Of a stretch of 28,365 nt of DNA, positions 1 through 4,007 are shown in pieces. The stretch is from positions 1-28,365 of IMG/VR virus record IMGVR_UViG_3300037264_000184; one strand, written 5' to 3'. The stretch comes from a virus. The notes below the pieces were generated by a model. That model did no database searches and had not been told where the DNA came from. It worked only from the letters and a program-made list of their open reading frames with translations. The first letter of the stretch is position 1; each line of letters opens with the position of its first letter. The translations under genes were made by a program, and so were the position numbers.

Positions 1-213
1 TCCGTTTGGATACAATAAGAAAATACTTGCTAACTCAACTTCACATAAAATTGGACCAGGTGCATATTGGAGTGCATACCATGGAGTAGGACTTGCATGC
101 AATCCAGATTTACACATAATTAATGGCCCTTTGTGAATAAGCCATTGTCCATCAGGAGGAATTGGCCGCCCATCTCTAAGTGTATTACCTACAAAATGAT
201 AATAAGGTTTCAT
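1..213 (-). CDS. Partial phage hypothetical protein (GLHAS / ALQYAPG motif)
   Basis: Leftward gene cut by the left edge, with 71 codons visible from ATG at 213. The peptide opens MKPYYHFVGNTLRDGRPIPP and carries CKSGLHASPTPWYALQYAPG, then LCEVEL. This arrangement (a Cys-x-x-Gly-Leu/Phe-His-Ala patch, then a Tyr-Ala-Pro-Gly turn and a Cys-Val-Glu-Leu strand) is one I associate with a widespread family of short phage proteins of unknown function, possibly the group called DUF7666; that assignment is from memory. The Shine-Dalgarno AGGAG (222-226 on the complement) sits 8 bases before the ATG, in the loop region of a GTTAAC hairpin, so translation could be structure-controlled. It starts 4 bases after the stop of the upstream gene and is probably co-transcribed with it. 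No catalytic function can be read from the visible part. Confidence 0.7.
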   Translation of the reverse strand, partial: MKPYYHFVGNTLRDGRPIPPDGQWLIHKGPLIMCKSGLHASPTPWYALQYAPGPILCEVELASIFLLYPNG

Positions 214-216
214 CTG

Positions 217-232
217 GTTAACTCCTGTTAAC
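217..232 (-). promoter_or_regulatory. GTTAAC-N4-GTTAAC element enclosing a Shine-Dalgarno sequence
   Basis: Two GTTAAC hexamers lie exactly 10 bases apart. Each is its own reverse complement, so the leftward mRNA can fold GUUAAC-AGGA-GUUAAC into a 6-bp stem with a tetraloop that belongs to the ribosome-binding site of the gene starting at 213. As DNA, the same spacing puts two identical sites one helical turn apart. Either a protein operator or an RNA switch would fit. Confidence 0.5.
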
Positions 233-481
233 TTCTTTTGATTCGGTATCCCTTTTGGGATAGACCTTGCGACGTACTCTGTGGGGTATTAGGAGTCCGA
301 GAACAATTAAGTAAATTCCTTTTGGTCTATTATGTAAAGCTTTTGCTCTCTCTAATGCCATGCCTTCACAAGCTAGCCACCCTTCCAATCGGCCAGTCCA
401 ATACCTATCTTTTTTAAGAAGTGTTCCAATGAATCCTCCTATTAGGAAAGCAATAATAAGATAACTAATAAATTCTAACAT
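218..481 (-). CDS. Small membrane protein, 87 aa, unknown function
   Basis: Leftward gene with ATG at 481 preceded by AAGGA, 6-7 bases upstream. Residues 4-22 are a strong hydrophobic segment (ISYLIIAFLIGGFIGTLL) and residues 55-66 (GIYLIVLGLLIP) a shorter second one. Between them lies a charged stretch with two Trp and a Cys, and the C-terminus is very basic then polar (HRVRRKVYPKRD). This predicts a one- or two-pass inner-membrane protein. I do not recognise the family. Small membrane proteins in early or accessory phage regions often act in superinfection exclusion or lysis control, but nothing here proves either. Its start lies 37 bases from a GTTAAC pair, and its stop overlaps the GTTAAC pair serving the next gene. 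Confidence 0.7.
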   Translation of the reverse strand: MLEFISYLIIAFLIGGFIGTLLKKDRYWTGRLEGWLACEGMALERAKALHNRPKGIYLIVLGLLIPHRVRRKVYPKRDTESKEVNRS

Positions 482-517
482 GGCTATTTCCTTTTGATTG
501 TTTGCTCGGAGTATGTT

Positions 518-533
518 GTTAACGGCTGTTAAC
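518..533 (-). promoter_or_regulatory. GTTAAC-N4-GTTAAC inverted element
   Basis: Second pair of GTTAAC hexamers with the same 10-base spacing. It overlaps the stop codon of the 56-aa gene (519-521) and precedes the gene starting at 481. In leftward RNA it folds as GUUAAC-AGCC-GUUAAC. The repeat of spacing and position relative to genes argues against chance. Confidence 0.45.
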
Positions 534-689
534 TATGAGCTTTGTGTCTTTTCCCCATTTAGGATAGACCTTAGAAAGGAAAGGTATCCACTTAGATAGT
601 TTACGTTTTGCGCCCTCCTCAGTACGCGCGCTGCATGATACAACAATCCCGTTAAGTAACTTAAAGTAAAAACGGCGACGTGCAAGCAT
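519..689 (-). CDS. Small basic hypothetical protein, 56 aa
   Basis: Short leftward gene of 57 codons including the stop. ATG at 689 is preceded by AAGGA with 8 bases spacing, a good ribosome-binding site. The product begins MLARRRFYFKLLNGIVVSCS, followed by TEEGAKRKLSKWIPFLSKV and a lysine-rich end, giving a strongly basic peptide with mixed aromatic residues. No known motif is recognised. It starts just downstream of a strong leftward terminator (711-748) and I see no promoter in the 20-odd bases between, so expression probably depends on read-through. It fits the spacing of the leftward cluster, with its stop inside a GTTAAC pair. Confidence 0.6.
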   Translation of the reverse strand: MLARRRFYFKLLNGIVVSCSARTEEGAKRKLSKWIPFLSKVYPKWGKDTKLIVNSR

Positions 690-710
690 GATGTTATCCT
701 TTCAATGGAC

Positions 711-748
711 AAAAAAATCCCCGGTCAGCCAATCAAGGCTGACCGGGG
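711..748 (-). terminator. Intrinsic terminator, leftward
   Basis: CCCCGGTCAGCC (719-730) and GGCTGACCGGGG (737-748) form a perfect 12-bp stem with a 6-base loop. On the minus strand the stem is followed by seven T (711-717), the textbook Rho-independent arrangement. It lies 22 bases beyond the stop of the 220-aa gene, so it ends or attenuates the leftward transcript. There is no T-run on the plus-strand side. Confidence 0.9.
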
Positions 749-769
749 TTAAAGGGGAAATAAGAAGAC

Positions 770-1432
770 TTAAGCAGCTTTACGTAGATGCTGCTTCCGC
801 TTTTGTACCAGTCCGGTTATTTGTTCCACTGGAATACGAGTCAGCGTCTCGTGTTTGCTTAAGACTCCAAGCAAGTTAACAAATGCCGTCTCAACCCGTG
901 CAAGCTGAGTCTGGTATGTCTCAGCCTGCTCTGGTGTAGCATTGCGCCCTGGAGTTTCTAGCAAGATACGCTGACATCCCTTAGCCCATACATTGAATTG
1001 GTCGCGAGTAAAAGCCGTCGGCTCACGTTTGCTACGCTTGCCGAACCTCTGCACAGATAGAGCGTACATTTCGTCAAGTGATCTTGCCTTCCGTAGCTTG
1101 TCCAAATTGAACTTGTCGCGGATAGCCTTGACGATAGTTTTGACGCGGGAAAAAGACGCCATGATAACTTTCTTAGCCTTCTGTCCAGCACGTCCTGTTG
1201 CTGTAACTTCTTTCTGTTGCGCGTGCGATGCAGTAACAAGCTCAGTCAATGTATTTTCTAACGTCGGCGCGTTGCAGTCAAACAATCCAAGCAATCTATC
1301 GCGGACTGTTTCGCCTTTCATCGCCTGAGCGATAGCGATTCCTAGACCTTTCGTGATTACTTCCTTTCGTTTTGCGCCCTTAGCTTGGGATTTAATTTGT
1401 CCCATGATGCGCTTTGCAAGTTTGCTAGTCAT
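770..1432 (-). CDS. Basic alpha-helical hypothetical protein, 220 aa
   Basis: Leftward gene with ATG at 1432; GGAG lies 9-10 bases upstream. The protein is rich in Lys and Arg throughout, with predicted helices (TSKLAKRIMGQIKSQAKGAK near the N-terminus, FNLDKLRKARSLDEMYALSV in the middle, LVQKRKQHLRKA at the C-terminus). It has no signal peptide or membrane segment and is almost free of Cys. This looks like a cytoplasmic, possibly nucleic-acid-binding protein, but I recognise no family or catalytic motif. It is the second gene after the leftward promoter at 1769-1800 and is followed directly by a strong terminator. A long hairpin (1461-1507) and a CCAGTTAACTGG palindrome lie in its leader. 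Confidence 0.75.
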   Translation of the reverse strand: MTSKLAKRIMGQIKSQAKGAKRKEVITKGLGIAIAQAMKGETVRDRLLGLFDCNAPTLENTLTELVTASHAQQKEVTATGRAGQKAKKVIMASFSRVKTIVKAIRDKFNLDKLRKARSLDEMYALSVQRFGKRSKREPTAFTRDQFNVWAKGCQRILLETPGRNATPEQAETYQTQLARVETAFVNLLGVLSKHETLTRIPVEQITGLVQKRKQHLRKAA

Positions 1433-1443
1433 TGTAGTCGACT

Positions 1444-1455
1444 CCAGTTAACTGG
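1444..1455. promoter_or_regulatory. CCAGTTAACTGG palindrome
   Basis: Perfect 12-bp palindrome centred on GTTAAC, 12 bases upstream of the ATG at 1432 and overlapping the region of its Shine-Dalgarno sequence. It is the single-site version of the GTTAAC element seen as pairs before other leftward genes. Confidence 0.4.
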
Positions 1456-1460
1456 CGGAA

Positions 1461-1507
1461 TAGCCAGCGTCAAGCGCACTCACTTGAGTGCGCTTTGCGC
1501 TAGGCTA
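1461..1507. repeat. Long nested inverted repeat between two leftward genes
   Basis: The core is an 11-bp perfect stem, AAGCGCACTCA (1472-1482) with TGAGTGCGCTT (1485-1495). It is extended by TAGCC-AGCG (1461-1469) pairing with CGCT-A-GGCTA (1498-1507) across small bulges. It overlaps the stop codon of the 51-aa gene (1500-1502). It lacks a T-run, so it is not a classical terminator. RNA processing, mRNA stabilisation or a protein-binding site are possible roles. Confidence 0.65.
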
Positions 1508-1655
1508 TTTCACTGTCTGCATTCCACATCCCTTCAATGTAAAACATCTGCCAATCACCACGGAATATTTCGATGATTTCGTCAGCACAGTCTGACGAGA
1601 CGATATCCGTAATCACCTCGTTTGTGCCCTTCCATTGCATCACTAGCTTGACCAC
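1500..1655 (-). CDS. Small acidic hypothetical protein, 51 aa, GTG start
   Basis: Leftward gene of 52 codons including the stop. GTG at 1655 is chosen because GGAGG (1662-1666 on the complement) lies 6 bases upstream; the ATG five codons later has no ribosome-binding site. The product begins MVKLVMQWKGTNEVITDIV, then SSDCADEIIEIFRGDWQMFY and ends EGMWNADSEIA. It is compact and acidic, with alternating hydrophobic and charged residues suggesting a small beta-rich fold. I do not recognise it. It is the first gene after the leftward promoter at 1769-1800 and sits immediately downstream of the fourfold GTTAAC array, so it is the gene most directly exposed to any control through that array. Confidence 0.65.
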   Translation of the reverse strand: MVKLVMQWKGTNEVITDIVSSDCADEIIEIFRGDWQMFYIEGMWNADSEIA

Positions 1656-1671
1656 TGTGCACCTCCGAAAA

Positions 1672-1706
1672 GTTAACTGCTGTTAATCGGTTAACACCCT
1701 GTTAAC
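1672..1706 (-). promoter_or_regulatory. Fourfold GTTAAC array in the leader of the leftward operon
   Basis: GTTAAC at 1672, GTTAAT at 1682, GTTAAC at 1690 and GTTAAC at 1701, with start-to-start spacings of 10, 8 and 11 bases. In leftward RNA the outer pairs can fold into two small hairpins just before the GGAGG ribosome-binding site of the GTG gene at 1655. The array lies between the predicted transcription start (about 1762) and that gene. Confidence 0.5.
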
Positions 1707-1768
1707 CTGTACGCTTATACAGGCCATGCGCCCCTGGTCTTAAATCGTTAGACGCGCGCGCGAACTGC

Positions 1769-1800
1769 ATTATATCAAGCTCGGACCTGATTTGGGTCAA
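1769..1800 (-). promoter_or_regulatory. Leftward sigma70 promoter with extended -10
   Basis: On the minus strand, TTGACC (1800-1795) is followed 20 bases later by TATAAT (1774-1769), preceded by TGA in the extended -10 register TGnTATAAT. The spacer is longer than the ideal 17, but an extended -10 tolerates a weak or misplaced -35. Transcription would start near 1762 and give a leader of about 107 bases, containing the GTTAAC array, before the GTG gene at 1655. Confidence 0.6.
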
Positions 1801-1974
1801 GTATATCAAATATATTTAACTCAATTAGTTCAATGGCTTAGCGGAGGTGCTCGTACTCACTCACTAAAATGTCAAGGATTTGAAAAATAAGTCTCAGACC
1901 CCTTGACAATGGGTTAATTCTGTGAAGTGGACCATTGGTCTGCATAGCGGAACGTAACGTATCATTACGATCCA

Positions 1975-1990
1975 CTGTATAAACATACAG
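1975..1990. promoter_or_regulatory. LexA-type box 1
   Basis: CTGTATAAACATACAG is a perfect CTGT-N8-ACAG site, the conserved frame of the LexA (SOS) operator of Gamma- and Betaproteobacteria. With its flanks it matches 15 of 20 positions of the E. coli consensus. Confidence 0.7.
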
Positions 1991-2005
1991 GTCAAGCTGA
2001 GCTGA

Positions 2006-2021
2006 CTGTATTAACTTACAG
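2006..2021. promoter_or_regulatory. LexA-type box 2
   Basis: CTGTATTAACTTACAG, again CTGT-N8-ACAG with an AT-rich centre, continuing into GTA as in the extended consensus. It starts 31 bases after box 1 and covers the -35 element CTTACA (2015-2020) of the possible rightward promoter. Confidence 0.7.
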
Positions 2022-2043
2022 TAGAACCCGACTACTGTATAAT
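2015..2043 (+). promoter_or_regulatory. Possible rightward promoter overlapped by LexA boxes 2 and 3
   Basis: TATAAT at 2038-2043 with CTTACA at 2015-2020 and an exact 17-base spacer. The -35 lies in box 2 and the -10 in box 3, so LexA binding would occlude it. No gene starts within 450 bases downstream, so the product is either a non-coding transcript or a long leader into the gene at 2531. Confidence 0.45.
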
Positions 2044-2050
2044 CATACAG
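2035..2050. promoter_or_regulatory. LexA-type box 3
   Basis: CTGTATAATCATACAG, a third CTGT-N8-ACAG palindrome starting 29 bases after box 2. Preceded by TA, it reads TACTGTATAA as in the consensus. It contains a TATAAT -10 hexamer (2038-2043). The near-regular spacing of about three helical turns places all three boxes on one DNA face. Confidence 0.7.
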
Positions 2051-2261
2051 CTCCCTGAGATCACAGCTTATTCTCTGAAACCAACCTACTCGATTTCTTT
2101 TCACCTACTTAGAGGGGGGGAGGGGGAAAATCTCCCTCGCCTCAAACCGTCGTAACCCCCTTTCCGACGGGTTAAATAACTTTCCTAACTAGTCCCTATT
2201 AAGTATATGGCACCTATTTACCCTCTCCCTCACCTCAAGAGAGGCTCTAGGGGCCTCCTGA

Positions 2262-2344
2262 CGTAGCGTAGCCCCTATTCCGTCGGGGATAGGGCGTAGG
2301 GACCCCCGACGTAGCTTGCCTCTGCCACCTGTTCGTAGCGTAGC
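2262..2344. repeat. CGTAGC short repeats with hairpins
   Basis: CGTAGCGTAGC occurs at 2262-2272 and 2334-2344, with a single CGTAGC at 2310-2315. Between them, 2271-2295 folds as GCCC/GGGC, TAT/ATA and CC/GG with two single-base bulges. No role can be assigned. Confidence 0.5.
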
Positions 2345-2406
2345 ATTGAATATAACCCCACACAACTAGGATTACTACTTACTATATAACCCCTACGGGT
2401 ATCTAT

Positions 2407-2435
2407 ATTATACCATAAAAGGTTTAAAAAGTCAA
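2407..2435 (-). promoter_or_regulatory. Leftward sigma70 promoter (divergent partner)
   Basis: On the minus strand TTGACT (2435-2430), a 17-base spacer and TATAAT (2412-2407) make a near-perfect promoter. It shares TTGACTTTTT and GGTATAATA with the rightward promoter at 2463-2490, and the two -35 elements are back to back with 27 bases between them. Transcription would start near 2400 and run through the hairpin and LexA-box region toward the leftward genes. Confidence 0.75.
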
Positions 2436-2462
2436 GCAAAGAATTATATTTTTGATTTAATA

Positions 2463-2490
2463 TTGACTTTTTCTAAAAATGTGGTATAAT
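2463..2490 (+). promoter_or_regulatory. Rightward sigma70 promoter of the virion operon
   Basis: TTGACT (2463-2468), a 16-base spacer and TATAAT (2485-2490). The start would be near 2497, 34 bases before the GTG of the first rightward gene, with AAGGA as its ribosome-binding site. It is the only strong promoter seen upstream of the packed plus-strand genes. Confidence 0.8.
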
Positions 2491-2530
2491 AGATGCATAT
2501 TATAATATTTCTTTCTTAGAAAGGACCTGT

Positions 2531-2842
2531 GTGAAGTACCTCCTGGCCGTTCTGGCCCTTTTTTTTTCTATTTCAGTCTCTGCTAAATCCCTTATATTCG
2601 AAACTGCTGGAAATACAATGACTTTGTACGACACTCCTTGTGTCGCTGAGAAAGTTGTATCATTAATTAAGCCAGAGGCTCTAAAACTTTATCAAGAAGC
2701 TCATATTTTTTGGCAAAATAACCATTACCAAGCGTGTTGGCGTGTGTCTCCCAACTCACCTGAAGTAGTTTTTATTATTGATGAAGATATGGACGCGGGC
2801 GAAGTTCCCATGTCAGTATTTAAACCAAAGGAAATGATCTGA
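2531..2842 (+). CDS. Small secreted phage protein, 103 aa
   Basis: GTG start at 2531 with AAGGA 5 bases upstream. The N-terminus (MKYLLAVLALFFSISVSAKS) is a clear signal peptide with probable cleavage after SVSA, leaving about 85 residues for the periplasm. The mature part has LYDTPC near the front and a second Cys in YQACW, spaced suitably for one disulfide, and ends with an acidic segment (FIIDEDMDAGEVPMSVFKP). I recall similar small exported proteins beside terminase genes in other proteobacterial phages, without a known function. Being first in the late operon and exported, a role at the host envelope is possible, but this is inference. Its stop codon overlaps the CTG start proposed for the next gene. 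Confidence 0.8.
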   Translation: MKYLLAVLALFFSISVSAKSLIFETAGNTMTLYDTPCVAEKVVSLIKPEALKLYQEAHIFWQNNHYQACWRVSPNSPEVVFIIDEDMDAGEVPMSVFKPKEMI

Positions 2843-3363
2843 CACTACCTGCATCATCGTCCCATCACTGGAATGACGCAAAGAAACTTGAAGTCGTCAC
2901 AACTTACCTCGCGTTAGGCAAAATTCCTCTTGTTGAGGCCATGACTTCAGTTCCACGGGCTACAATTCGCCAGTGGAAGATGCAACCGTGGTGGAAAGAA
3001 CTTGAACTTGAGATCACCTCTGAGGATGATCTTGAATTAAGTGGTAAATTAAAAAAGATCGTTGATCGCTCTCTAGATGCGGTCGTAGACCGTTTACAGA
3101 ATGGTGATTTTATATTTAACTCCAAAACGGGGAAAATTGATCGCTCACCTGTTAAACTTCGAGATGTACATCGTGTATCGGTAGATTTGATTGACAAATA
3201 TAATCTAATCAGAGGTAAGCCTACGTCACGGGTCGAAAAGGTCGCCGTCGAGGATGCTATGATTAAACTTGCTAATCAATTTCAAGAATGGGCCAAGTCT
3301 CTTCGGCCTCCCGAAAAAGTAATTGGAACAACATACGAAGGAGAATTAACAAATGGAAATTAG
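2839..3363 (+). CDS. terS: Putative small terminase subunit (helix-turn-helix), CTG start
   Basis: TerS binds phage DNA and guides the large terminase subunit in genome packaging. The open frame extends upstream of the ATG at 2941 to a stop at 2821, and the upstream codons encode half of a helix-turn-helix (KKLEVVTTYLALGKIPLVEA, then MTSVPRATIRQWKMQPWW, together about residues 15-55). Between 2821 and 2941 there is no in-frame ATG, GTG or TTG. CTG at 2839 has AAAGGA 6 bases upstream and overlaps the previous stop, so I take it as the start, giving 174 aa. After the HTH come a helical oligomerisation-type region (LELSGKLKKIVDRSLDAVVD) and a basic VHRVSVDLIDKYNLIRGKP segment. The position just before HNH and TerL genes supports the assignment; sequence identity of TerS is always weak. 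Confidence 0.65.
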   Translation: MTLPASSSHHWNDAKKLEVVTTYLALGKIPLVEAMTSVPRATIRQWKMQPWWKELELEITSEDDLELSGKLKKIVDRSLDAVVDRLQNGDFIFNSKTGKIDRSPVKLRDVHRVSVDLIDKYNLIRGKPTSRVEKVAVEDAMIKLANQFQEWAKSLRPPEKVIGTTYEGELTNGN

Positions 3364-3496
3364 TACCGTTCAATCTATTGCAGGTAGTGTTGTATTTGTA
3401 GTCGTGGTAGCGGTTGCGTACCGTCTCTTTAGGGGCGATTCAATTAAGGAAATTAGTGCCAAGATCAAAGCTGTATTTAAAAAGGACTCTGTGTAA
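3353..3496 (+). CDS. Single-pass membrane micro-protein, 47 aa
   Basis: ATG at 3353 with AAGGAG about 9 bases upstream, overlapping the end of terS by 11 bases. The product has a short polar N-terminus (MEISTVQS), a Val-rich hydrophobic segment at about residues 9-23 (IAGSVVFVVVVAVAYRLF) and a basic cytoplasmic-type tail (KEISAKIKAVFKKDS). Its stop codon shares a base with the ATG of the next gene. I do not recognise it. The pair of membrane micro-proteins here could be lysis or envelope proteins, but nothing in the sequence decides this. Confidence 0.65.
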   Translation: MEISTVQSIAGSVVFVVVVAVAYRLFRGDSIKEISAKIKAVFKKDSV

Positions 3497-3705
3497 TGAC
3501 TGTACTAGAGATTTACATGGTAATTGTAGGAAGTGCCGGGTTCGTACTAGGTGTTTTATTCCGCTCGGCATTTGTTTCAACCTCGATTTCAGCCATGGCA
3601 GCCCTAGACAACCTTGCTAAGGCTTTGGAGAAAGTCTCTGAAGCTCAGAAGGAAGTTGACTCGGTTAAAGCCAAGCTTCAAGCTGAATTAGACTTACTTA
3701 AGTAA
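3496..3705 (+). CDS. Membrane-anchored coiled-coil protein, 69 aa
   Basis: ATG at 3496 overlaps the preceding TAA by one base; AAAGGA lies about 10 bases upstream. Residues 6-23 (IYMVIVGSAGFVLGVLFR) are a transmembrane segment. Residues 33-69 (AALDNLAKALEKVSEAQKEV and on) follow a heptad pattern ending in DLLK, a good coiled coil. The architecture, an N-terminal anchor plus a periplasmic or cytoplasmic coil, resembles the i-spanin plan, but it is short and sits in the packaging module rather than a lysis cassette, so I leave it unassigned. Confidence 0.75.
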   Translation: MTVLEIYMVIVGSAGFVLGVLFRSAFVSTSISAMAALDNLAKALEKVSEAQKEVDSVKAKLQAELDLLK

Positions 3706-3716
3706 CACTTTTTTAT

Positions 3717-4007
3717 ATGCCATACATGAAGGATGGAAAACGTGATTATCGTCGAGAATACGATAAATATCATGGCCGTCCAGAGCAAATCAAGAATCGA
3801 GATGCTCGCAACAAAGCCCATTCTGACCTCGAAAAAAAGACTGGTCGAGATATTACGGGGGATGTTGATCATGTTAAACCATTATCTCAGGGGGGTTCCA
3901 ACTCCCCTTCTAATTTAAGAGTCACGTCAAAGGGCGAGAATCGTTCCTTTAAACGGGACTCCAAAAGTAAAATGACTTCCCAACAATCCAGACGGGAAAA
4001 GAAGTGA
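3717..4007 (+). CDS. HNH-family nuclease, 96 aa
   Basis: Small basic protein with a betabeta-alpha-metal core: DVDHVKPLSQGG (Asp51-His52), SPSNLRVTS (Asn66) and GENRSFKR (Asn75). This gives an HNN-type arrangement, and no zinc-binding Cys pairs are present. Such HNH proteins next to terminase genes are common in tailed phages, where several are needed with TerL for genome-end cleavage or packaging; that role here is inferred from position. The start is uncertain: neither ATG at 3717 nor ATG three codons later has a visible ribosome-binding site, so translation may be coupled to the preceding gene. It ends directly before the GTG of terL. Confidence 0.85.
   Translation: MPYMKDGKRDYRREYDKYHGRPEQIKNRDARNKAHSDLEKKTGRDITGDVDHVKPLSQGGSNSPSNLRVTSKGENRSFKRDSKSKMTSQQSRREKK

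Larger units (their letters stand above)
1656..2530. other. Gene-free control region between leftward and rightward transcription units
   Basis: I see no convincing gene in about 870 bases. Reading right to left it holds: the late rightward promoter (2463-2490); a matching divergent leftward promoter (2407-2435); CGTAGC repeats (2262-2344) with small GC-rich hairpins, for example 2271-2295 and 2147-2170; a purine-only tract with G7 and G5 runs (2111-2130); three LexA-type boxes (1975-2050); a leftward extended -10 promoter (1769-1800); and the GTTAAC array. Base composition alternates between AT-rich promoter stretches and GC-rich stem-forming stretches. Confidence 0.75.

Noticed and set aside
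217-1706. GTTAAC repeats as a CRISPR-like array
   Set aside because: Units are six bases, spacers 2-5 bases within arrays, and no cas gene is present.
1838-2104. Leftward 88-codon open frame in the control region
   Set aside because: The GTG start has no spaced ribosome-binding site, the translation looks random, and the three LexA-type palindromes account for its repeated Tyr-Thr-Val patches.
2168-2272. Rightward mini-frame MAPIYPLPHLKRGSRGLL in the leader
   Set aside because: Only 18 codons, no ribosome-binding site, and it runs through the hairpin repeats.
2941-3363. ATG at 2941 as the terS start
   Set aside because: It would cut through the helix-turn-helix and has no ribosome-binding site.
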